This document shows positions 18,594-28,606 of a DNA stretch of 64,000 bases, one piece after another. Made by a program: the position numbers and the translations under genes. Source of the DNA: Streptococcus sp. (GTDB lineage: Bacteria > Bacillota > Bacilli > Lactobacillales > Streptococcaceae); NCBI GenBank assembly GCA_030527925.1, contig JAUMZW010000001.1:29455-93454 (forward strand). Reading direction: 5' to 3'. Within the stretch, counting starts at the first letter, position 1; each line of letters begins with the position of its first letter. Below the pieces are notes generated by a model. That model made no database searches, was not told the DNA's origin, and was given only the letters and a program-made list of their open reading frames with translations.

Positions 18594-21416
18594 GTGACCG
18601 CAAAGAAACTAGAAAGTTATAATAGTCAAGAAATGATTACTGAAGAAGTTGCTATTTTAAAGCAACTTTTAGATCAAACTACGGAACAAATGGTTGATAG
18701 TGCGAGCTATCAAAAGATTCAAGAACTTGTTCGTTTATCTACAAGTGAAGATTATATCAGTTTGGATAATCTTATCAGTGGTTTAAGTAATGAAGAAATG
18801 GTTATTGCGTCAAGGTATTTTTCTATTCTCCCCCTACTGATTAATATTTCAGAAGATGTCGACTTAGCCTATACAATTAATTATCAAAATAATAAGGAGA
18901 CTGATTATCTAGGAAAATTATCATCAACGATAGATCTCGTATCTCGTAAAAGGGAAGCGTCAATACTATTAGAAAAAGTCAATGTAGTTCCTGTTCTAAC
19001 AGCACATCCCACTCAAGTTCAGCGTAAAACAGTGCTAGAATTGACGAATAAAATCCATGATTTACTGAGAAAATATAGAGATGTCAAAAATGGTGTCATA
19101 AATAAAAATAAGTGGTATGAGGATTTAAAACGTTACATTGAAGTTATCATGCAGACGGATATCATCCGTGAAAAAAAATTAAAGGTTAAAAATGAAATAA
19201 CAAATGTAATGGAATATTACAATTCTTCATTGATTCCTGCAATTACGAAATTAACAACGGAATATAAAAAGTTGGCTGCTCAAAAAGGAATTAAATTAGA
19301 AAAAGCTAAACCAATAACTATGGGGATGTGGATTGGTGGTGATAGGGATGGGAATCCATTTGTAACTTCAGATACCCTAGAATTATCAGCAATGGTACAA
19401 AATGAAGTTATTATTAATTATTATATAGATAAACTATCACATTTGTATCGTACATTTTCTTTGTCCACAAGTTTGACTAAAGCAAGTCCTGAGGTAGAGA
19501 AATTAGCTGAAGAATCCTATGATCAGTCAGTTTATCGTGAAAATGAACCGTATCGTAAAGCTTTTAATTTTATTCAAACAAAACTCATAGAAACATTGAT
19601 TAGATTATCTAATCCACATTCTCATTTTGGAAGAACGAGTGAAAAAAATGCTTTAGCAAGCTTGTTAAATACTTTGGGAAACAGAGGTGTTATTAGTGAC
19701 TACATAAACGCTAAGATGACTGATGTTGCTCGTGAGATAAAAGATAAGGAAGGTCCATTTTATAGCACAGCTCAAGAACTTAAAAATGATTTAAATATCA
19801 TCAAGAATTCTTTATTAGAAAATGGTGGAGAAACATTAATTGGTGGTGAATTTGAAGAATTACTAGAAGCAGTGGATGTTTTCGGATTCTATCTGGCAAC
19901 AATTGATATGCGTCAAGACTCAAGTATTCATGAAGCTTGTGTTTCAGAATTGCTTAAAGCAGCCAACATAGTTGATAATTATATGGAATTATCAGAGTCT
20001 GAAAAATGTGCTATTTTAGTTAAAGAATTGACTGAGGATCCAAGACCATTAGGGTCAACTCAAGTCGAAAAATCGGAACTACTTCAAAAAGAATTGGCAA
20101 TTTTTCGAGTTGCGCGTGACTTAAAAGACAAACTTGGTGAGGAAATTATTAACCAACATATTATTTCACATACAGAAAGTGTTTCGGATATGTTTGAATT
20201 AGCTATCTTATTAAAAGAAGTTGGTTTAATTGATAAGGAAAGCGCACGAATTCAAATTGTTCCGTTATTTGAAACTATTGAAGATTTAGAAAATGCTCCA
20301 GGTATCATGTATGAGTACTTATCGTACGATTTAGTTAAGAAATGGATACAGAGTAAAAATAATTATCAAGAAATTATGTTGGGTTATTCTGATAGTAATA
20401 AGGATGGTGGTTATTTATCATCAGGTTGGACCTTATATAAAGCTCAAAATGAGTTGACTCAACTTGGGGATGAAAATGGTATAAAAATTACATTCTTCCA
20501 TGGTCGAGGTGGAACTGTTGGTCGAGGTGGTGGACCATCTTATGAAGCAATTACTTCTCAGCCATTTGGTAGTATCAAAGACCGAATCAGGTTAACTGAG
20601 CAAGGTGAAATTATTGAGAACAAATACGGTAATAGAGATGTTGCATATTATAATTTAGAAATGCTAATTTCAGCGTCAATTGATAGAATGGTGACACATA
20701 TGCTAACAAATCCAGATGAAATTGATGATTTTAGAACGACGATGGATAGTATTGTTTTGTCAAGTAATAAAACCTATCGACAACTAGTGTTTGAAAATCC
20801 ATATTTTTATGATTATTTCTTTGAGGCGAGTCCCATAAAAGAAGTGTCTAGCCTTAATATTGGTTCAAGACCTGCCGCTAGAAAGACGATAACTGAAATT
20901 AGTGGTTTAAGGGCAATTCCTTGGGTATTTTCATGGTCTCAAAATAGAATTATGCTGCCAGGTTGGTATGGTGTTGGTTCAGCATTTAAAGAATACATTG
21001 ACCAGGATAAATCACATTTATCAAAATTACAGCATATGTATAAAAAATGGCCATTTTTTAATTCATTATTATCAAATGTTGATATGGTCTTATCAAAATC
21101 TAATATGAATATTGCATTTCAATATGCCCAACTGGCTGAAAATCAAGAAGTACAAGATGTTTTTAATATTATATTAGATGAGTGGCAACTTACTAAAAAT
21201 ATCATTTTAGCAATTGAAAATCAGGAACAATTATTAGCTGAAGTACCTACTTTGAAAGCTAGTTTGGATTATCGTTTACCCTACTTCAATGTGTTAAATT
21301 ATATTCAAATTGAATTAATTAAGAGATTAAGAAATAATGAACTGGATGAAGATTATGAAAAATTAATTCATATTACGATTAACGGTATTGCAACTGGCTT
21401 ACGAAATTCTGGTTAA
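18594..21416 (+). CDS. ppc: Phosphoenolpyruvate carboxylase
   Basis: 940 residues from a GTG start preceded by AAGGAGAG. PEPC signatures are all present: [11 protein letters not shown] with the catalytic His (about residue 140), GGDRDGNPF (about 250), [11 protein letters not shown] (about 600), and the glycine-rich [13 protein letters not shown] loop (about 640). The C-terminus is RNSG, a variant of the usual QNTG ending. It makes oxaloacetate from PEP and bicarbonate, which supplies aspartate-family amino acids in organisms with an incomplete citrate cycle. It lies between pepF and ftsW as in other pyogenic streptococci, and has its own terminator. Confidence 0.96.
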   Translation: MTAKKLESYNSQEMITEEVAILKQLLDQTTEQMVDSASYQKIQELVRLSTSEDYISLDNLISGLSNEEMVIASRYFSILPLLINISEDVDLAYTINYQNNKETDYLGKLSSTIDLVSRKREASILLEKVNVVPVLTAHPTQVQRKTVLELTNKIHDLLRKYRDVKNGVINKNKWYEDLKRYIEVIMQTDIIREKKLKVKNEITNVMEYYNSSLIPAITKLTTEYKKLAAQKGIKLEKAKPITMGMWIGGDRDGNPFVTSDTLELSAMVQNEVIINYYIDKLSHLYRTFSLSTSLTKASPEVEKLAEESYDQSVYRENEPYRKAFNFIQTKLIETLIRLSNPHSHFGRTSEKNALASLLNTLGNRGVISDYINAKMTDVAREIKDKEGPFYSTAQELKNDLNIIKNSLLENGGETLIGGEFEELLEAVDVFGFYLATIDMRQDSSIHEACVSELLKAANIVDNYMELSESEKCAILVKELTEDPRPLGSTQVEKSELLQKELAIFRVARDLKDKLGEEIINQHIISHTESVSDMFELAILLKEVGLIDKESARIQIVPLFETIEDLENAPGIMYEYLSYDLVKKWIQSKNNYQEIMLGYSDSNKDGGYLSSGWTLYKAQNELTQLGDENGIKITFFHGRGGTVGRGGGPSYEAITSQPFGSIKDRIRLTEQGEIIENKYGNRDVAYYNLEMLISASIDRMVTHMLTNPDEIDDFRTTMDSIVLSSNKTYRQLVFENPYFYDYFFEASPIKEVSSLNIGSRPAARKTITEISGLRAIPWVFSWSQNRIMLPGWYGVGSAFKEYIDQDKSHLSKLQHMYKKWPFFNSLLSNVDMVLSKSNMNIAFQYAQLAENQEVQDVFNIILDEWQLTKNIILAIENQEQLLAEVPTLKASLDYRLPYFNVLNYIQIELIKRLRNNELDEDYEKLIHITINGIATGLRNSG

Positions 21417-21443
21417 AAAATGAGAAGAAATTCTCATTTTTTT
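21415..21443 (+). terminator. ppc terminator
   Basis: The hairpin AAAAAATGAGAA / TTCTCATTTTTT (loop GAAA) with a T-run directly follows the ppc stop codon. Confidence 0.85.
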
Positions 21444-21520
21444 ATTGTCTATCTCATTCTTTATTTACACATTATAAAATGCTATAATGAAATGTAAAAT
21501 GCTAGAATGTAGGAAATATA

Positions 21521-22801
21521 ATGGAAATTAATAAACGGCATCTTTTAAATTATTCTATACTGATTCCATATTTGATTTTATCAATTATTGGATTGATAAT
21601 AGTGTATTCAACGACAAGCGCTAGTTTGATACAATATGGTCTAAATCCTTTTAAGTCAGTAATCAGTCAAGCAGTATTTTGGATCATTAGTTTGCTTGGT
21701 ATAGTTTTTATTTACAAGTTAAAATTAGATTTTTTAAAAAATTCAAAAGTTCTTTTATTAGCGATATTTGTTGAATTTATTTTATTAACTATTGCTAGAT
21801 TTTTTACTAAAGAGGTTAATGGAGCACATGGATGGATTATACTTGGTCCAATTAGTTTCCAGCCAGCAGAATATTTGAAATTATTAGTTGTCTGGTATCT
21901 ATCATTTGTTTTTTCTAGAAAACAGAAACAAATTGAAATTTATGATTATCAAGCCTTATCATTTCAAGAATCTAAACAAAAAGGGATTCTAAATATTGAT
22001 TCCTGGTGGTTTTATTCAGGTTTAATGATCTTTATCGTTGCTATGCAGCCTGACTTAGGAAATGCAACAATCATTGTCCTTACGGCAATTATTGTTTATC
22101 TTATTAGTGGTGTTTCTTATCGTTGGTTTTCTAGTGTTATTTTAGCAATTCCTATCTTTTCAGCATTATTCTTAGGTGGAATTAAGATGGCAGGAGTTGA
22201 GAAAGTTAAGCAAATCCCAGTTTTTGGTTATGTAGCAAAGCGTTTTAGTGCATTTTATAACCCGTTCTTGGATGTGACTGATTCAGGACACCAACTCGTG
22301 AATTCTTATTACGCCATGAGTAATGGTGGTTGGTTTGGCTTAGGACTTGGAAATTCGATTGAAAAAAGAGGTTACTTGCCTGAGGCGACAACAGATTTTG
22401 TTTTTTCAATTGTTATTGAAGAATTAGGGCTAATTGGAGCAGGATTTATTTTAGCATTATTATTCTTTTTGATTTTACGTATCATGTATGTTGGGATAAA
22501 GGCTAAGAATCCTTTTAATGCGATGATTGCTTTAGGAGTAGGTGCGATGTTACTAACTCAAGTATTTGTTAACATCGGTGGAATTTCTGGTTTGATTCCT
22601 TCTACTGGTGTAACCTTTCCTTTTTTATCTCAAGGAGGAAATAGTGTTCTTGTCTTATCTATCGCTGTTGCTTTTGTTTTAAATATTGATGCTAATGAGA
22701 AGAGAGAATCTATATTAAGTGAAGCTGATAGACAACTTCATGAAGGTATCAAAGAAGACATAAAGAATAATAAAGTTATTAAGTTTAGTGATTTTAAATA
22801 A
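21521..22801 (+). CDS. ftsW: SEDS peptidoglycan glycosyltransferase, septal
   Basis: 426 residues with about ten hydrophobic segments. SEDS signatures include NGAHGWIILGPISFQPAEYLK (written here only as positions ~108-128), MQPDLGNATI, and the C-terminal VFVNIGGISGLIPSTG and PFLSQGGNS. A second SEDS gene (rodA, 59083) lies in this window. This copy is assigned as FtsW because of its place between ppc and tuf and its long cytoplasmic C-terminal tail (about 40 charged residues). FtsW polymerises glycan strands at the septum together with a class B PBP. Upstream is AT-rich, with TATAAT near 21483. Confidence 0.92.
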   Translation: MEINKRHLLNYSILIPYLILSIIGLIIVYSTTSASLIQYGLNPFKSVISQAVFWIISLLGIVFIYKLKLDFLKNSKVLLLAIFVEFILLTIARFFTKEVNGAHGWIILGPISFQPAEYLKLLVVWYLSFVFSRKQKQIEIYDYQALSFQESKQKGILNIDSWWFYSGLMIFIVAMQPDLGNATIIVLTAIIVYLISGVSYRWFSSVILAIPIFSALFLGGIKMAGVEKVKQIPVFGYVAKRFSAFYNPFLDVTDSGHQLVNSYYAMSNGGWFGLGLGNSIEKRGYLPEATTDFVFSIVIEELGLIGAGFILALLFFLILRIMYVGIKAKNPFNAMIALGVGAMLLTQVFVNIGGISGLIPSTGVTFPFLSQGGNSVLVLSIAVAFVLNIDANEKRESILSEADRQLHEGIKEDIKNNKVIKFSDFK

Positions 22802-22838
22802 AAAAAGAAGAACATGATGAATTTGTCCTTCTTTTTTT
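22801..22838 (+). terminator. ftsW terminator
   Basis: The hairpin AAAAAAGAAG / CTTCTTTTTT with a T-run follows the ftsW stop codon. Confidence 0.75.
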
Positions 22839-22876
22839 TCCTTATTTTTAATAAATTAAATTAATATAAAGAAAAA

Positions 22877-22903
22877 TGTAACCATATGTTGCATATGTTC
22901 GTT
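22877..22903 (+). promoter_or_regulatory. ECF-sigma-type promoter upstream of the sigma/anti-sigma pair
   Basis: TGTAACC, 16 bases, then CGTT: this matches the TGAAAC/TGTAAC-N16-CGT pattern recognised by ECF sigma factors of the SigW/SigX/SigV type. No sigma-A-type box of similar quality was seen here. The spacer contains a direct repeat CATATGTT-G-CATATGTT. ECF factors usually drive their own operon, so this is probably the autoregulatory promoter. Confidence 0.6.
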
Positions 22904-22950
22904 TTACTAGTGAGAAGGGAGATGAGCTTATTAAACTTGACAAATATGAA

Positions 22951-23428
22951 ATGGAAATGATTGCTTTTGCAAAGGAAATAGTGTCTTATCTCCAAGCTTC
23001 AAATATCCCCAAAGAACAAGCAGAGGATGTTGTTCAGGATGTTTTTATCAAAATGCTAGAAACAGACGCAGTCATTCCAGCAGAAAAAATGAGAGCTTGG
23101 ATGTATCGTGTGTCAATCCGAAAATACATTGATAAATATAGAAGAGATAGGCACTATATGGAAATATTGAATCGTGAATTTTTTTAAATCGGAAAATTTA
23201 TTAATAGTTGAAAAAAAGGCTTATTCGCTATTAAACGAAGCAGTAGAAGAATTACCTCAAAATGAACAGGTTATCCTAGACCTTTATTATTTTCAAGGAT
23301 TTTCAATTGTCGAAATCGCTAATATTCTTCGTTGTTCTCAGAGTAAAATCAAGGTTCAACTGATGAGAAGTCGGAAAAAATTAAAACAATTATTAAAGGA
23401 AAAGGGGTATTCTAATGGAAACATTTGA
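22951..23428 (+). pseudogene. ECF-type sigma-70 factor, frameshifted in a T7 run
   Basis: The first part (from 22951) carries sigma region 2: EQAEDVVQDVFIKML and MRAWMYRVSIRKYIDKYRR. The second, in another frame, carries region 4: LPQNEQVILDLYYFQGFS, then a helix-turn-helix (VEIANILRCSQSKIKVQLMR). The break is a run of seven T at about 23177-23184; with six T the frame reads NREFFKSENLLIV without a stop. The start is uncertain: the frame is open upstream and a strong Shine-Dalgarno (AAGGGAG, about 22915-22921) is followed by no in-frame ATG until 22951. The end overlaps the anti-sigma start by 14 bases. Streptococci rarely have sigma factors other than RpoD and ComX. A sequencing error in the T run is an alternative explanation. 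Confidence 0.75.
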
Positions 23429-24370
23429 AATCATAGCAAAAAAAAATAAAAAACAATTAACGAAAAAAATCATCATTTGGTCAACATCAATTGTAATTAT
23501 TTTCTTTAGTATTATTCTCCTAATTCATATTATACTAGGAAGAATGGCAACTACTAATTTTTTAAAAGCCTTACATTATTATGAGAACAGAAGTGCCATA
23601 TCTTATCCTAACATTTCTTATGATTCAGCTTATAACTTGTCTACTGGTCAATTTAATGGATTACTTCGTCTTAACCGTACAAAAGATATTGATGGAATAC
23701 AAGTCCCTTATGATGTTACTACTATTTCAATTAATCCCTATGGGTTTCAAAAAGATATAACATCAGATGGATTTTCTTATATTAATAGAGATTTTAATCA
23801 AGCTTACGGTTATGGGAATCTAACAAAAATTCCTTTATTTTTTAATAAAAAACTAAAGGACGTTCTAAAATAACACCACCACAAGAAATTTCTTTACTAG
23901 GTGAAATGCCAAATCAAGTTGTAGAAGTGGCAATAACATTTGATAAAGAATATACGTATAAAGAATTAAAAAGTATGCTTCCTTCAAATTTAAAAGTGAA
24001 TTGGTATTGGTTAGGGACGGAATCAAACTACGATATTACAAATATTAAATTATCAGATTTATTCGGGCTTAATTTAGACCCTTCAAATCCTGAAAGCTCA
24101 TTTGAGTATTTTTACAAATGTTTAGGTAAGAGTATTAAGGAAAATATAAATGGGCAATATGGTGATGGAATATCACAGTATGATACTGTTGATGATTTAA
24201 CTTTTTTCCATAAATCGTATAAAAAACTTTCTCAAGCTAAATTTTCAGGAGTAATCCTAACTGGTAAGTCTGAGAACTTTGCCCAGTTAGACGGTGAGTC
24301 ATGGATTTATGTATCTAGTATTGGGGCCTTGATTCCAAATCAGCCTTATTATAAATTGGATAAGGAATAA
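23415..24370 (+). pseudogene. Membrane anti-sigma factor (Sigma_reg_N/C type), frameshifted in an A6 run
   Basis: The N-terminal part has a short Lys-rich cytoplasmic segment, one membrane helix (about residues 20-44) and the beginning of an extracellular domain. The C-terminal part, in another frame, starts before 23906 (frame open from about 23850: PPQEISLLGEMPNQVVEVAI) and ends YKLDKE. Adding one A to the A6 run near 23847-23852 restores a single frame of about 318 residues. The layout resembles Firmicutes sigma-factor regulators with Sigma_reg_N and Sigma_reg_C domains. It sits directly behind, and overlaps, a broken ECF sigma gene, so it would normally hold that sigma at the membrane. 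Loss of anti-sigma alone could be harmful; here the sigma is broken as well. Confidence 0.7.
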
Positions 24371-24393
24371 AAAAAGAAAAAAATGTAAAACAC

Positions 24394-24421
24394 TTGCAAT
24401 TTAATTATATTTTGATAGAAT
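24394..24421 (+). promoter_or_regulatory. tuf promoter
   Basis: TTGCAA and TAGAAT have a 16-base spacer, about 70 bases before the tuf ATG. Confidence 0.65.
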
Positions 24422-24493
24422 AGTAGGGTAAAGTTAGACCGTATTGCCTACTGTCTATCTATAAAATATATTTTATTGGAGGCTTTTCCCAAA

Positions 24494-25690
24494 ATGGCAA
24501 AAGAAAAATACGATCGTAGTAAACCACACGTTAACATTGGTACAATTGGACACGTTGACCACGGTAAAACTACGTTAACAGCTGCTATCACTACAGTTCT
24601 TGCTCGTCGTCTTCCAAGCGCAGTTAACCAACCAAAAGACTACGCTTCAATCGATGCTGCTCCAGAAGAACGTGAACGTGGTATCACAATCAACACTGCT
24701 CACGTTGAGTACGAAACAGAAAAACGTCACTATGCACATATCGACGCTCCAGGACACGCGGACTACGTTAAAAATATGATCACTGGTGCGGCTCAAATGG
24801 ACGGAGCTATCCTTGTAGTTGCTTCAACTGATGGACCAATGCCACAAACTCGTGAGCATATCCTTCTTTCACGTCAAGTAGGTGTTAAATACCTTATCGT
24901 CTTCATGAACAAAATCGACTTAGTTGATGATGAAGAATTACTTGAATTAGTTGAAATGGAAATCCGTGACCTTCTTTCAGAGTACGACTTCCCAGGTGAT
25001 GATTTACCAGTTATCCAAGGTTCAGCTCTTAAAGCTCTTGAAGGTGATTCAGACTACGAAGATATCATCATGGAATTGATGAACACTGTTGATGAGTACA
25101 TCCCAGAACCAGAACGTGATACTGACAAACCATTACTTCTTCCAGTTGAAGATGTATTCTCAATTACTGGACGTGGTACAGTTGCTTCAGGACGTATCGA
25201 CCGTGGTACAGTTCGTGTCAATGATGAAATTGAAATCGTTGGTATTAAAGAAGAAACTACTAAAGCAGTTGTAACTGGTGTTGAAATGTTCCGTAAACAA
25301 CTTGACGAAGGTCTTGCAGGAGATAACGTTGGTGTGCTTTTACGTGGTGTTCAACGTGATGAAATCGAACGTGGTCAAGTTATTGCTAAACCAGGTTCAA
25401 TCAACCCACACACTAAATTCAAAGGTGAAGTTTACATCCTTAGCAAAGAAGAAGGTGGACGTCATACTCCATTCTTTAACAACTATCGTCCACAATTCTA
25501 CTTCCGTACAACTGACGTTACTGGTTCAATCGAACTTCCAGCTGGTACAGAAATGGTAATGCCTGGTGATAACGTAACTATCGATGTTGAATTGATTCAC
25601 CCAATCGCCGTTGAACAAGGTACTACTTTCTCAATTCGTGAAGGTGGACGTACTGTTGGTTCAGGTATTGTTTCAGAAATCGAAGCTTAA
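24494..25690 (+). CDS. tuf: Elongation factor Tu
   Basis: 398 residues from the ATG of [10 protein letters not shown]. An upstream in-frame TTG at 24476 is rejected because it overlaps the Shine-Dalgarno (TTGGAGGC). The GTPase motifs are G1 GHVDHGKT, G2 [13 protein letters not shown]3 DAPGHADY and G4 NKIDLVDD, followed by the beta-barrel domains 2 and 3 ending SGIVSEIEA. It delivers aminoacyl-tRNA to the ribosome. Codon use is strongly biased and base composition is less AT-rich than the neighbours, as expected for one of the most highly expressed genes. It is a single gene with its own promoter and terminator. Confidence 0.99.
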   Translation: MAKEKYDRSKPHVNIGTIGHVDHGKTTLTAAITTVLARRLPSAVNQPKDYASIDAAPEERERGITINTAHVEYETEKRHYAHIDAPGHADYVKNMITGAAQMDGAILVVASTDGPMPQTREHILLSRQVGVKYLIVFMNKIDLVDDEELLELVEMEIRDLLSEYDFPGDDLPVIQGSALKALEGDSDYEDIIMELMNTVDEYIPEPERDTDKPLLLPVEDVFSITGRGTVASGRIDRGTVRVNDEIEIVGIKEETTKAVVTGVEMFRKQLDEGLAGDNVGVLLRGVQRDEIERGQVIAKPGSINPHTKFKGEVYILSKEEGGRHTPFFNNYRPQFYFRTTDVTGSIELPAGTEMVMPGDNVTIDVELIHPIAVEQGTTFSIREGGRTVGSGIVSEIEA

Positions 25691-25737
25691 TTTTAATTAA
25701 GTTCCCAAATTAAATAATTATTTGTCAGACAACAAAT

Positions 25738-25765
25738 AAAAAAGAGAGCTTCGGCTCTCTTTTTT
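25738..25765 (+). terminator. tuf terminator
   Basis: The hairpin AAAGAGAGC / GCTCTCTTT has a UUCG-type loop (TTCG) and a T-run, the classic strong form. Confidence 0.95.
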
Positions 25766-25839
25766 ATTTGAAATGATTAAATAATTTTTAATTTATGATA
25801 AAATAGTAAGGCAGTAAAAATGGAAGGGATAGAAATGTA

Positions 25840-27852
25840 TTGAGAGTAAAAAAAGGTCATGTTAGTATCCTTAGGCGTATTCACCTTTTATTTTTAATCA
25901 TTGTCATTTTATTTACAATTATCTTGTTAAGACTTGGCTATATGCAATTAATGAATGCTTCTTTTTATACTGCTAAACTAAATGAAACCTATACATATAA
26001 AGTAACTTCGTCTAATCCTAGAGGTAAGATTTATGATAGTAACGGGCTTGTCTTAGTTGATAATAGTATAAAAAAGGTAATCTCATTTACACGTGATAAT
26101 AAAATGACTTCCGATTATTTGCTAGAAGTGGCTAATTATCTTTCGAAGTACTGTGATTTAAATGATATTACAGTATCAAAAAGAGAAAGAATTGATTATT
26201 ATTTGGCAGATTCAAATCATTATAAACAAGTTGTTAAGAAGCTACCTAATAGTGAGAGATTTGATGGCTATGGTAATAACCTGTCGGAGTCTATTATATA
26301 CAATAATGCAGTGAATTCTTTAAAAAATAATACATTTAATGATGATACTGAGACTCTAAAAACAATTTATATCTTTACACAATTGAATCGAATTGGAACT
26401 TTTTATACTAAAAATATAGACTTGGGAAATCTGTCTGAAGATAAATTAAATGAAATTATTTCACATAAAGGAAATCTTGAAGGTCTTAATATTAGTGAAG
26501 ATTGGCAACGTAAAAGTGACTCAGCTGGAAATTTAACCTCTATTGTTGGTATGATATCAACTGAAAAATCAGGTTTACCAAAAGAGTTTGTTAAATCTTA
26601 TATAAAAAAAGGTTATTCTTTAGATGATAGGGTTGGAATATCTTATTTAGAAAAAGTCTATGAATCTTATTTACAAGGAAAACATACTATTCAGACTATT
26701 AAAGTCAATAAAAAAGGAAAGGTAGTTTCTGATAAATTAGATCAAAAAGGACACTCTGGAGCGAATTTAAAATTAACCATTGATTCCAATTTTCAAGCTG
26801 GAGTTGATGATATTTTAAAAAGGTATTTTTCTAGTGAATTAAGCACAGGGAATGCCAATCTTTCTGAAGGTATTTATGCTGTAGCATTAGAGCCGTCAAC
26901 AGGTAGAGTACTAGCTTTATCAGGATTATCACATAATCTTGATACGAATGAGACAAGTTCCGATACTTTAGGTACTTTTACAAACTCCTACACACCAGGA
27001 TCTGTTATTAAAGCGGCAACAATTAGCTCAGGTTGGGAACATCATGTCTTATCTGGAAATGAAGTATTATATGATCACGAAATTGCTAACATTAAGTCAT
27101 GGTTTACTCAAGGTTTAATACCTATAACAGCAACACAAGCACTAGAATACTCTTCTAATACATATATGGTGCAAATTGCTTTACGTTTAATGGGACAAAA
27201 CTATAATGTTGGTGACAGTTTAGTTTTAGAGAAATATAAGACAGCAATGAAGAGTCTTAGGGAGTCATTTGCTGAATTTGGTTTAGGGACTGAAACAGGT
27301 TTTGATTTAAGTGAAGAAGTTGGTTATTTGCCCAAAACCTATAATTCAGGTGAAGTGCTAAATGAGTCATTTGGTCAATTTGATGCGTACACAACTCTCC
27401 AATTAGCTCAGTATGTTGCAACTATAGCTAATGGTGGAAATCGTCTTGCACCTCATATTGCTGATGGGATTTATGATGGACAAGGAGATAATTTAGGTAA
27501 TCTTATAAAGTCTTTTGAAAATCATACTTTAAATAAAGTACAGATAAGTCCAGAAGATGTTGAATTACTACAAGAAGGTTTTTATAATGTTGTCAATAGT
27601 TATAGTGGCTATGCAACAGGATATGCCTTAAGGAGTAACCTAACAACAATTAGTGGTAAAACAGGAACGGCTGAAACATCTGTTACTAAAAATGGTCAAA
27701 ACGTTAAAACTGTCAACTTAAATGTAGTGGCGTATGATCAAGATAAAAAAATCGCAGTTGCTGTGATGTATCCTCATGCTTCTGATGATGAAACAAAGGC
27801 TAGTCAGTATATTGCAAGAGATATTATAGACTTATATGTGAGCAATCACTAA
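25840..27852 (+). CDS. pbp2b: Class B penicillin-binding protein 2B
   Basis: 670 residues. One N-terminal membrane helix (about residues 12-32) is followed by a dimerisation/pedestal region (SSNPRGKIYDSNG) and a transpeptidase domain. The active-site motifs are SVIK in PGSVIKAATISS (about residue 385), SSN in EYSSNTYM (about 440) and KTGTAE (about 606). Class B PBPs crosslink peptidoglycan; PBP2B works with a SEDS glycosyltransferase. The order pbp2b-recR-ddl-murF is the same as in pneumococcus. The start is a TTG at 25840, 10 bases from the Shine-Dalgarno GGAAGGGA. A closer ATG (25835) opens a two-codon frame ATG-TAT-TGA overlapping it. No in-frame ATG lies nearby. Confidence 0.93.
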   Translation: MRVKKGHVSILRRIHLLFLIIVILFTIILLRLGYMQLMNASFYTAKLNETYTYKVTSSNPRGKIYDSNGLVLVDNSIKKVISFTRDNKMTSDYLLEVANYLSKYCDLNDITVSKRERIDYYLADSNHYKQVVKKLPNSERFDGYGNNLSESIIYNNAVNSLKNNTFNDDTETLKTIYIFTQLNRIGTFYTKNIDLGNLSEDKLNEIISHKGNLEGLNISEDWQRKSDSAGNLTSIVGMISTEKSGLPKEFVKSYIKKGYSLDDRVGISYLEKVYESYLQGKHTIQTIKVNKKGKVVSDKLDQKGHSGANLKLTIDSNFQAGVDDILKRYFSSELSTGNANLSEGIYAVALEPSTGRVLALSGLSHNLDTNETSSDTLGTFTNSYTPGSVIKAATISSGWEHHVLSGNEVLYDHEIANIKSWFTQGLIPITATQALEYSSNTYMVQIALRLMGQNYNVGDSLVLEKYKTAMKSLRESFAEFGLGTETGFDLSEEVGYLPKTYNSGEVLNESFGQFDAYTTLQLAQYVATIANGGNRLAPHIADGIYDGQGDNLGNLIKSFENHTLNKVQISPEDVELLQEGFYNVVNSYSGYATGYALRSNLTTISGKTGTAETSVTKNGQNVKTVNLNVVAYDQDKKIAVAVMYPHASDDETKASQYIARDIIDLYVSNH

Positions 27853-27873
27853 TTTTTAAAGGAAGGAATTGAT

Positions 27874-28470
27874 ATGTTATATCCGAGTCCAATTGCTAAA
27901 TTAATTGATAGTTTTACTAAGTTACCTGGAATAGGAATTAAAACAGCTACTCGTCTAGCTTTCCATACGATTGGTATGTCTGATGAGGATGTTAATGATT
28001 TCGCGAAGAATCTTTTGGCTGCTAAAAGAGAACTAACTTATTGTTCTGTTTGTGGTAATTTAACTGATGATGACCCTTGTCAGATATGTACAGATACAAA
28101 TAGAGATAAGAGTATTATTTTAGTTGTTGAAGAGAGTAAAGATGTCTCTGCCATGGAAAAAATACAAGAGTATCGTGGTCTTTATCATGTGTTACACGGT
28201 TTAATTTCACCATTAAATGGAGTTGGGCCAGACGATATTAACTTAAAAACCTTATTAAATCGTCTTATGGATGGTGTGGTAGAAGAAGTTTTAATTGCTA
28301 CAAATGCAACTGCAGATGGTGAAGCAACAGCTATGTATATATCAAGGGTTTTAAAGCCAGCAGGAATCAAAGTCACAAGATTAGCAAGGGGATTAGCAGT
28401 AGGTTCTGACATTGAATATGCTGATGAGTTGACTTTGTTAAGAGCTATTGAAAATAGAACAGAGTTATAA
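27874..28470 (+). CDS. recR: Recombination mediator protein RecR
   Basis: 198 residues, the standard length. The helix-hairpin-helix ([16 protein letters not shown]), the four-Cys zinc finger ([16 protein letters not shown], about residues 58-73) and a Toprim domain (ILVVEESKD, then [16 protein letters not shown]) are all present. RecR works with RecO/RecF to load RecA on gapped DNA. It lies 21 bases behind pbp2b with AAAGGAAGG as ribosome site. A short terminator-like hairpin follows. Confidence 0.97.
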   Translation: MLYPSPIAKLIDSFTKLPGIGIKTATRLAFHTIGMSDEDVNDFAKNLLAAKRELTYCSVCGNLTDDDPCQICTDTNRDKSIILVVEESKDVSAMEKIQEYRGLYHVLHGLISPLNGVGPDDINLKTLLNRLMDGVVEEVLIATNATADGEATAMYISRVLKPAGIKVTRLARGLAVGSDIEYADELTLLRAIENRTEL

Positions 28471-28484
28471 ATATTTATACTATA

Positions 28485-28509
28485 AGTCTACCTAATGGGT
28501 AGGCTTTTT
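28485..28509 (+). terminator. Terminator after recR
   Basis: An eight-base-pair stem (AGTCTACC / GGTAGGCT, with one G-U pair) is followed by TTTTTG. Confidence 0.7.
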
Positions 28510-28544
28510 GTTATAGTTTTTGAGTACTGCGATTTTTTATTTTT

Positions 28545-28573
28545 TTGAAAGTCGCTTTAAAATGTGATAATAT
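28545..28573 (+). promoter_or_regulatory. ddl promoter
   Basis: TTGAAA and TAATAT have a 17-base spacer, about 34 bases before the ddl ATG. Confidence 0.6.
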
Positions 28574-28606
28574 AGAAAATGAAATATTTTGTAGAAAAGA
28601 GATACA

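Noticed and set aside
24476..24494. TTG start of tuf six codons upstream
   Set aside because: It lies in the ribosome site, and EF-Tu starts at MAKEKY.
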